From Pseudomonas agarici (GTDB lineage Bacteria; Pseudomonadota; Gammaproteobacteria; Pseudomonadales; Pseudomonadaceae), in contig NZ_FOAR01000004.1 of assembly GCF_900109755.1 (NCBI RefSeq), positions 1 to 38,148 on the forward strand: a stretch of 38,148 nucleotides of DNA, given 5' to 3'. This document shows, in pieces, positions 32,400-38,148 of this stretch (position 1 is the stretch's first letter; every line of letters begins with the position of its first letter). A program made the translations under genes and the position numbers. The notes under the pieces are model-generated. The model saw nothing but the letters and a program-made list of their open reading frames with translations, searched no databases and was not told where the DNA came from.

Positions 32400-35300
32400 T
32401 CAGCGCAGGAAGAACGCTGCCGCCGTCCTGGCGTCGATCGGTCCGCGCCAGATGGGCACCACTTTCTGTCCCGCGGTCTCCTGAGCGATCTGAAAGTTGA
32501 GCCCCATGTAACGTTGCGCCCTGGTTTTGAGGTGCGCCTTGGAAAAGTCGGGCGCCGGCGTGGTTGCCGTCCGGTAATGGAAATGCGCAAACCACAAAGG
32601 ATGGCCTTCCTTGTCGCGAATGCCGTATTCCTCAAGAAAATCGCTGCCCTTGCCACCGGAAATATCCCGGCGGGTCCCCAGCTTGCGAATCGTGATCTGC
32701 TCATTCTCCATCAGGAACTCAATCGCCGCCGCATTCGGCAATCCTTGTTTGGTCAAGCTGATTCGCAGGCTCAGCCCCAGCTCGGTCAAGGTGTTCGCTG
32801 CCTCTTCCAGCTCGGCAATCAGCCACCGCGGTGACTGCGCGAGGCCTTGGGTCAACCCGCGAAAATCCCTGATGGCCTCTTCAAAAGGCTGTGCCTTGAT
32901 CACCAGTATGTCCTGGATGCTGCGAGGCGTACTCACGGTACTCGCACTGCGTTTGCCCTCCGCCAGCAGCCTGGGCAAGGTTGCCAACAGGTCACGGGCC
33001 TTCTTCTCCAGCGACTTCAACTTCTTCGTTGCGCGCACACTCAACTCTCCCGCACCGCCCAACAGGCGCAGGCCGCGCTCTGGCTGCCAGGCCCCCGAGT
33101 CGTCGCGTTTCAACCAGGGGCCCTGCAGCGACGGGTGGCCGTCATTGATGATCACCACCCCTTCGAGCTTGCGCGACACCCGAAACCAGGCACCGTCGAT
33201 ACAGGCATAGAATCGCTCGTCACGCTGATACAAACCCTGCCACTCTCCTTCGGTCAGCAAGGTGCCAGGCGATTCAGACAACGACAGCTTGAATTCTTCC
33301 AGCCGGACCAGCCTGGACACCGACAAATGCGGCCCCATGCGGATCGAAGCAACGACCAACTGGTGGGTGATGCGAACGACCGGCTCCTTGTACACAGCGT
33401 TGTCGACGATACGGGGCACCGTCACGGCGGCGCCCGTGAGCAGCGGACGGTGATACACCAGCACCACCGCCAGGTTCAGCAACACGTCGGCAAATGCCGC
33501 CCAGGGATGCGCCGCATTCGGATCGGTGAAGGTCTTGAGGCTGGACACCAATTGCACAATCAATCCGGCACTCGCCAGAGAGGTTGGCACAAAGGGCTGC
33601 AACACACCGAACAGGGTCCACCCCAGATCGGCGAAGCGCTCCCAGCGTTCTTCGGCATCGGACACGGAATCGGCCTCGGCGTGTGCGACCAACGCCTCGA
33701 CGCTGGCGGCGAACAACGCCGCGCCAAATGACCCGGATAGCGGCGTGGTATCGAGCGAAACCGGTGCCGGCGTGGGGAGAATATCAAAGTCGGAAAAAAT
33801 CGCGCGGGGCAGGTGCGGCTCCTCAAATCCACCATAGTCATAGATGGGTCGCGTCGTGGCATCCAGACCATCGAGGACCGATTGCCGCAACGCTTGCTCC
33901 GTCTTGATGGCCGTCAACAAGCCCGCCAATGACGCAAACTCGCGCAGAGGTTGATCGGCACCGGGACGAAAAAGCACTTGCGGTCCCTCAACGGTCGCTC
34001 TCGGGCCGATCACAAACATGTTGCGCACTCGGTTCGCCGTGGCATCCGGGTACGCCAGGAAGGCCAGCGGACGGGCCACGATGTGTTGGCCGTGGACCTC
34101 ACGGACACCAGCGTCCTGGGTTATCACCGCCTCGACATAACGACGGGCGGTCTCGGTCAGTTTCCCTTCGAGTTGCAGCTCCAGCGCCAACATCGGCAGG
34201 AGGACACGCAGGTAGTCGGTGAAAAGCCTTTCTTGGCGTGTTCGCTCGATCAGGTCGCGCTGCAGCTTCTGCCTGAGCAACTCGGGGTAGGCCCCGCCGA
34301 TATCGGCGTCGCTCACCGCCGTGCGCAGTACTTCGTAGGTCATCCAGGCAGGTGTTGCCCGGTCTTTGTAGTGAACCTGCGCATCCCCGGAAAGAGGGAA
34401 CGCCTTGAGGTTCCTCAGTGCCATGGCGACATAGTCCTGGGTCCTGGGCTCACCGCGAAAGCCTATGGGCATTATGCTGTCACCCATGATGAGCGGACGG
34501 CTCACGATCGGTGTCAGGGTCACGCGGATGTCGGCGACCGACACCGCCGCAGCCTCCGGATGTTTTTTTTGCAAACTCTCGCGCAACGACTCGCCGGCAA
34601 AGCTGTGAATGTCGGGAATACCATCGAGAAATGCCTGACCGGCATGCTGTCGATGCACTGCTGACAGCGAGGCCACATGCAGTCCATAGAGCGTGCGATT
34701 CGCCAGCGAGGCACGCCGCAGCCATTCAGGGAGCAAGTCGTGTAATCGACCGAGCCTTGCTTCGTGACCGGAACGGAACGCACCGAACAACGCCTGCAGC
34801 CCGGTCAGCTCATGCAGGCGCTGCCCGAGGGTCACGCCATCGCGATAGTCACTCGGCTTGATCGCCGCGATGGCCTCCAGTTGCAGCTTCAGCAAACTCA
34901 CGGCCAGGGCATCGAAAACATGATCGTCCGGGGTGTAGTTCCTGAATCCCGAGTACTGAGAGCTCAAGGTCGCCAACAGGGACTCTTCCAGTGCCCGCCT
35001 GGAATCGAAGGCCTCGATCCCGCCGAACAGTGTGTAGAGCAACACGATCTGGCGCTCGCCAATCCAGCGGCTCATTACCAGTGCCTGGAAATGCCTGAGG
35101 TCGGACCCCATGATGCCGGTATCGAGGATAGGAATATCGACCTGCGTACAGTGGTTCCCGAGCGCGCCCCGGCGTACCTGCGGGTCGGGGTAATCGAGTA
35201 CCGCCTGCACGGTATCCCGTTCCTCACCCGAGAGCGCCACGCATGCCTGGCGCAATTGCACCGCGAAAAAGTCGGAAAGTCGCTGCCAGGGTGCGACCTC

Positions 35301-35756
35301 CTGGTCAAACGGCGAGCTCCAGAAGTCGACCAGCGCCTGTTTATAGGCTTCGGGCAGCAACGGCGCCCATTCGCTCAGGAGTGCCTCGACCTTTACTGTG
35401 TCCAGGGACAACTTCTGCGGATGTTCCGCGCCCGGGTAGAGCGTCAGGTAGCTGTCCGCCGGATGCAGTTCCGCCTTTTCGCCGAGAAAACGCCCAATCA
35501 ACAAATTCGTCAGGGGCAGGATTCCGTATTCTACTGTGGAGTCTTCATTCTGGTTCGATACGGGGTGGATTAATGCGGCATGGGCGAGCCGCTCGCCCAG
35601 CGACGGGTATTCGGCCTCCAGCATGTCGCGGACAAGGCCAGGCGCCACGCTTTCCAGGGTCGGTCGTCGGACAAAACAGTCACTGAGGGTGTAGACCAGC
35701 GCAGCCTGTTCGCTTTCGCTCAAGGTCGTACCGGGAAGTGGAGACGTCATATTCAT
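32400..35756 (-). CDS. Large dermonecrotic-toxin-domain (DUF6543-type) protein
   Basis: A 1118-aa protein without signal peptide. It shows the pattern of the big Pseudomonas 'dermonecrotic toxin domain' proteins: an N-terminal LVRDMLEAEYPSL and PLTNLLIGRFLGEKAEL part (about 40-95), the middle segment HAGQAFLDGIPDIHSFA ... YPELLRQKLQRDL with RERLF-like and LLPMLALELQLEGKL (about 375-540), and a hydrophobic stretch (about 735-790). The C-terminal domain (about 1020-1118) has LWFAHFHYRT and AHLKTRAQRYMGL. The catalytic activity is not evident. ATG at 35756 follows CAGGATAA; MTSPLP two codons later is the alternative. Monocistronic, with no partner gene on its strand. Role as a toxin is by family resemblance only. 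Confidence 0.7.
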   Translation of the reverse strand: MNMTSPLPGTTLSESEQAALVYTLSDCFVRRPTLESVAPGLVRDMLEAEYPSLGERLAHAALIHPVSNQNEDSTVEYGILPLTNLLIGRFLGEKAELHPADSYLTLYPGAEHPQKLSLDTVKVEALLSEWAPLLPEAYKQALVDFWSSPFDQEVAPWQRLSDFFAVQLRQACVALSGEERDTVQAVLDYPDPQVRRGALGNHCTQVDIPILDTGIMGSDLRHFQALVMSRWIGERQIVLLYTLFGGIEAFDSRRALEESLLATLSSQYSGFRNYTPDDHVFDALAVSLLKLQLEAIAAIKPSDYRDGVTLGQRLHELTGLQALFGAFRSGHEARLGRLHDLLPEWLRRASLANRTLYGLHVASLSAVHRQHAGQAFLDGIPDIHSFAGESLRESLQKKHPEAAAVSVADIRVTLTPIVSRPLIMGDSIMPIGFRGEPRTQDYVAMALRNLKAFPLSGDAQVHYKDRATPAWMTYEVLRTAVSDADIGGAYPELLRQKLQRDLIERTRQERLFTDYLRVLLPMLALELQLEGKLTETARRYVEAVITQDAGVREVHGQHIVARPLAFLAYPDATANRVRNMFVIGPRATVEGPQVLFRPGADQPLREFASLAGLLTAIKTEQALRQSVLDGLDATTRPIYDYGGFEEPHLPRAIFSDFDILPTPAPVSLDTTPLSGSFGAALFAASVEALVAHAEADSVSDAEERWERFADLGWTLFGVLQPFVPTSLASAGLIVQLVSSLKTFTDPNAAHPWAAFADVLLNLAVVLVYHRPLLTGAAVTVPRIVDNAVYKEPVVRITHQLVVASIRMGPHLSVSRLVRLEEFKLSLSESPGTLLTEGEWQGLYQRDERFYACIDGAWFRVSRKLEGVVIINDGHPSLQGPWLKRDDSGAWQPERGLRLLGGAGELSVRATKKLKSLEKKARDLLATLPRLLAEGKRSASTVSTPRSIQDILVIKAQPFEEAIRDFRGLTQGLAQSPRWLIAELEEAANTLTELGLSLRISLTKQGLPNAAAIEFLMENEQITIRKLGTRRDISGGKGSDFLEEYGIRDKEGHPLWFAHFHYRTATTPAPDFSKAHLKTRAQRYMGLNFQIAQETAGQKVVPIWRGPIDARTAAAFFLR

Positions 35757-35960
35757 TTATCCTGGTTTCGGGTTCCCGAACCAGATAAACATCGACTGCC
35801 CTGTTACCTGCGATAGCAGGTTAATACCCGACGCCACTGGCACTTCCAGACTTGGCTCAAGCGTGCCAGCACGATCGTGCCTGTTCCCGCTCCCGACTCT
35901 CCACCGCAACCGTCACGTGCAAGCCGGCACAGTCCAGGCCGTCATTGTCTACTGCCAGAC

Positions 35961-36005
35961 TGTGGATAAGTCTGTTGAAAACTTTGTGGATATTTTTGTG
36001 GACAA
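35961..36005 (+). promoter_or_regulatory. Cluster of three DnaA-box-like 9-mers
   Basis: TGTGGATAA (35961-35969) is an exact DnaA box (reverse of TTATCCACA). TGTGGATAT (35985-35993) and TGTGGACAA (35997-36005) each differ by one base. All three face the same way, spaced 24 and 12 bp, in an AT-rich stretch. The context has no dnaA, rpmH or plasmid replication gene. Confidence 0.6.
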
Positions 36006-36147
36006 CCTTTTAGTCAGCAAGGCTTGGTCAACGACTGCACCACATAGGCACCCTCGCCGATGCGGTTGCGATGAAGCCCTCGGCAGGTGCGAATAAATCC
36101 CAGCAGGGCCAAACGGCAATGACAAAGAAGGACTGGGCATGACATTG

Positions 36148-36164
36148 GGTCCATAAAATGGACC
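36148..36164. promoter_or_regulatory. Perfect inverted repeat, possible operator
   Basis: GGTCCAT-AAA-ATGGACC is a 7-bp perfect dyad with a 3-bp centre, about 170 bp before the first acetyltransferase gene. No T-run follows. It could be a repressor site; no regulator gene is adjacent. Confidence 0.4.
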
Positions 36165-36331
36165 TATGAAAATCATCGCTAATTGCTCTTACAATAACCG
36201 AGGGCGGTGAAGCCCTGGTGACTTTCCGGGGATGTCAGCCCATCTTTATCGCCGGTGTACAACAAGACCTGGCGGCCAGTGCCAACAGCCAGGACCAACC
36301 CCTCGTCCATTTGATGCGTTAAGGAGTCCCT

Positions 36332-36778
36332 ATGAGTTCCATCGAAATCCGTCCGGTAACCGCCGCCGATCAAGCCGCCTGGCGTCCCTTGTGGCAGGCC
36401 TACCTGAAGTTCTACGAAACCGAGCTGCCGGATACGGTCTACCAGTCGACCTGGCAACGCTTTCTCGACCCGGATGACACCACCCATGCCGCCCTGGCCT
36501 GGCAGGATGGCAAAGCGGTGGGCCTGGTGCATTTCATCTACCACCGCTCGACCTGGAGCGTTCAGGACTCCTGTTACCTGCAAGACCTGTTCGTAGCTCC
36601 CGACGTGCGCGGAGCCGGGCTCGGACGGCTGCTGATCGAGCATGTCTATGTCACGAGCGCTCAAGCCGGCTGCGCTAAAGTGCACTGGCTGACCCACGAG
36701 ACCAATGCCACGGCCATCCAGTTGTACGAGCGGATTGCCGAGCGGCCCGGCTTCATTCATTTTCGCAAAGTATTGTAA
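36332..36778 (+). CDS. GNAT family N-acetyltransferase
   Basis: A 148-aa acetyl-CoA-dependent transferase. The GNAT fold is seen from IRPVTAADQAAW at the N-terminus to the acetyl-CoA site LQDLFVAPDVRGAGLGRLLIEHV (about 86-108; V-x-P-x-x-R-G-x-G-x-G/A pattern) and HWLTHETNATAIQLYERIAERPGFIHF, where the N-x-x-A-x-x-L-Y motif is clear. The acceptor is unknown. ATG at 36332 follows an ideal AAGGAG ribosome site. It is probably co-transcribed with the next gene, 17 bp downstream. Confidence 0.92.
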   Translation: MSSIEIRPVTAADQAAWRPLWQAYLKFYETELPDTVYQSTWQRFLDPDDTTHAALAWQDGKAVGLVHFIYHRSTWSVQDSCYLQDLFVAPDVRGAGLGRLLIEHVYVTSAQAGCAKVHWLTHETNATAIQLYERIAERPGFIHFRKVL

Positions 36779-36795
36779 ACCTTGAGGAAAGCCTC

Positions 36796-37467
36796 ATGTC
36801 GACACCCGTAGCCAGCTGGCGGGGCGCTCCGCTACCCAGCACCCGGCAACTCGAGGGGCGCTTCATTACCCTGGAAAAACTCGACCCCGCCCGCCATGGC
36901 GATGACCTGTGCCGCGCCCTGGAAGGCCCTGGCGCCGATCCGAAGCTGTGGGACTATCTGGCTTGTGGCCCATTCCCGGAGCGCAACGCCTTTAACGACT
37001 GGCTCAACGACAATTCAGCGAGCGCCGACCCGTATTTCTTCGCCGTCATCGACAAGGCCACAGGTGAGGCCCAGGGCATCCTCAGCCTGATGTCGATCGT
37101 CCCGGCCCAGGGCCGTATCGAGATCGGCCACGTCACCTTCGGTGCACCGATGCAGCGTTCGCCAAAAAGTACCGAGGCGGTCTACCTGCTGGCCAAGGAA
37201 GCTTTCGCTCTGGGTTACCGGCGCCTGGAGTGGAAGTGCAATAACGACAACGCCCGTTCCAGGACAGCCGCCGAGCGGCTGGGCTTCCAGTTCGAGGGCG
37301 TGTTTCGCCAGCACATGGTGGTCAAGGGCCAGAACCGCGATACGGCGTGGTACAGCATCATCGACTCGGAGTGGCCGGCGGTGAATGCCGGGTTCGAGCG
37401 CTGGCTGTCGGAAGAAAACCTGGGGACGGTCGGGCAAATCAAGACCCTGGCCGAGTGCCGCGGTTAA
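36796..37467 (+). CDS. GNAT family N-acetyltransferase, RimJ/RimL-like
   Basis: A 223-aa protein of the RimJ/RimL group of acetyltransferases, longer than the upstream GNAT and not closely similar to it. It shows the segments GRFITLEKLDPARHGDDL, IEIGHVTFGAPMQRSPKSTEAVYLL (usual G-x-x-x-x-x-R/S-x-x-G/x-T-E-A pattern), LEWKCNNDNARSRTAAERLGFQFEGVFRQHMVVKG and DTAWYSIIDSEWP, given as short pieces of the family pattern. Relatives acetylate protein N-termini or small molecules; the substrate is unknown. ATG at 36796 follows TTGAGGAAAGCC. No terminator was recognised after it. Confidence 0.9.
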   Translation: MSTPVASWRGAPLPSTRQLEGRFITLEKLDPARHGDDLCRALEGPGADPKLWDYLACGPFPERNAFNDWLNDNSASADPYFFAVIDKATGEAQGILSLMSIVPAQGRIEIGHVTFGAPMQRSPKSTEAVYLLAKEAFALGYRRLEWKCNNDNARSRTAAERLGFQFEGVFRQHMVVKGQNRDTAWYSIIDSEWPAVNAGFERWLSEENLGTVGQIKTLAECRG

Positions 37468-37675
37468 CCCGGACAACCCGTAAGTACAGCGCCCGTCAAC
37501 CTGAAAACGCGGTGGCCGATACCTCAGCCACCGCGCGCCCACACGCGCCAGACACACCTCTAAATCGCCACCAAGGCAGCGACTTCTCTCGCAAAAGCTG
37601 GGTAAAAAGCCCGACATTTATCGATTACACCGATGGATACATTTCGGCCTCAAATTTCCAGGAGGTCGAAATCCC

Positions 37676-38148
37676 ATGCCAACACCCTTCAATAAATCTG
37701 CCCTTTACATCGCTCTGGCCTTCAGCGGTCTGGCCATGCAGCAGGCACAGGCTCATGAAAGTATTGTTCTGCTGCCCAACGAAAATGTAAGTGTACGGGC
37801 CGCTCCCTCGCCTAATGATGTCGAAGGAAGAACCCTTCTGAACGAGCTTGCAGGGCAGCAAGAACAAACGAGGGTTGAGGTAAGCAATCTGACAGATCAT
37901 GTGCGTGATAATAAAAAAAGGCTCGACAACCACGATAAGGAAAGACATCGAGATCGGGCAGACATAGATAGGCTTATGACAACCCCCGCTCAGCGAGGCG
38001 AGCGCGGAGAGCAGGGTCTGCGCGGCGAACAAGGCGTGCCGGGAGAACGCGGGGAGCAAGGTCTACGCGGCGAACAGGGCATGCCGGGAGAACGCGGAGA
38101 GCAAGGTCTGCACGGCGTACAAGGCGTGCCGGGAGAGCGCGGAGAGCA
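37676..38148 (+). CDS. Secreted collagen-like repeat protein (truncated by window edge)
   Basis: An open frame begins with ATG at 37676 (GGAGG at 37661-37665) and runs off the right edge after about 157 codons. The signal peptide [18 protein letters not shown] is cleaved near [10 protein letters not shown] short head ([15 protein letters not shown]) and a charged heptad-like stretch (about 55-102; [31 protein letters not shown]) predict a coiled-coil stalk. From residue 108 the sequence is pure Gly-x-y collagen triplets ([15 protein letters not shown] and variants). Such proteins form surface trimeric fibres. The C-terminal domain and total repeat number are beyond the window. Confidence 0.85.
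   Translation, partial: MPTPFNKSALYIALAFSGLAMQQAQAHESIVLLPNENVSVRAAPSPNDVEGRTLLNELAGQQEQTRVEVSNLTDHVRDNKKRLDNHDKERHRDRADIDRLMTTPAQRGERGEQGLRGEQGVPGERGEQGLRGEQGMPGERGEQGLHGVQGVPGERGE
37997..38148 (+). repeat. 45-bp tandem repeat coding five collagen triplets
   Basis: Units at 37997-38041, 38042-38086 and 38087-38131, plus a partial unit to the edge, each encode a variant of [15 protein letters not shown]. Differences between units are a few bases (GVP/GMP, LRGEQ/LHGVQ). The near identity at DNA level makes copy-number change by slippage likely. Confidence 0.85.

Larger units (their letters stand above)
35757..36331. other. Intergenic region between the toxin and acetyltransferase genes
   Basis: 575 bp with no supported gene. 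It must hold divergent promoters for the toxin gene (left) and the acetyltransferases (right). It contains three DnaA-box-like 9-mers (35961-36005) and a perfect inverted repeat at 36148-36164. Two frames of about 77 codons here have no protein-like pattern. Confidence 0.5.

Noticed and set aside
35961..36005. Chromosomal origin of replication
   Set aside because: Three DnaA-like boxes are present, but dnaA, dnaN, rpmH and the larger set of boxes typical of Pseudomonas oriC are absent.
1..38148. tRNA, rRNA or CRISPR array
   Set aside because: No cloverleaf-like gene, rRNA segment or regular repeat-spacer pattern was recognised by eye; a dedicated RNA search could not be run.

Overview
The window is chromosomal DNA from a Pseudomonas, most likely of the P. 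fluorescens group. The evidence is the high GC content, the protein sequences, and a gene order that follows the core Pseudomonas arrangement hupA-rubB-rubA / ubiC-ubiA / phoB-phoR / CNNM-M23-response regulator / phoU-pstBAC-pstS-MFS and purK-purE / lysR-aspA. No tRNA, rRNA, CRISPR array or complete insertion sequence was recognised.

Layout. Bases 1-1986 (minus) hold a VasX-like type VI secretion effector cut by the left edge, preceded by a 27-codon ORF whose stop overlaps its start. Bases 2260-4238 (minus) hold a terminator, HU protein, rubredoxin reductase and a His-rich rubredoxin. Bases 4442-5895 (plus) are ubiC-ubiA. Next comes a secreted Met/His-rich protein (minus), then phoB-phoR (plus). 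From 8933 to 20866 are a CNNM/CorC-type membrane protein, a secreted M23 peptidase, a response regulator, the phosphate operon phoU-pstBAC, pstS and an MFS transporter with a decayed relative beside it. Bases 21489-25520 carry small metabolic genes and purE-purK. Bases 25763-31306 form an aspartate/asparagine/alanine block (LysR, aspartase, alanine symporter, asparaginase). The right end is accessory: a small secreted NTF2-like protein, a 1118-residue dermonecrotic-type toxin protein, two acetyltransferases, and a secreted collagen-like protein cut by the right edge.

How the genes work together. PhoR/PhoB, PstSCAB and PhoU form the phosphate sensing and uptake system. PhoB sites lie upstream of phoB (degenerate), pstS (three tandem 11-bp units) and pstC (three units, two matching the consensus exactly). 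The pstC site is so close to the gene that its mRNA may have almost no leader. PstC and PstA carry large extra periplasmic parts. The aspartate block plausibly links asparagine to aspartate to fumarate plus ammonia, with alanine/Na+ symport.

Second-look items: a CTAG-ended palindromic repeat present as a long copy after phoR and a short copy before purK; a terminator-like hairpin in the purE leader; a LysR-type palindrome before aspA; three DnaA-box-like 9-mers near 35.98 kb; a Met/His-rich putative metal-binding segment; the large toxin; and the 45-bp collagen repeat. No wholly new multi-gene system is proven. The best candidates for undescribed biology are the palindromic repeat family, the purE leader and the two edge-truncated secreted proteins.
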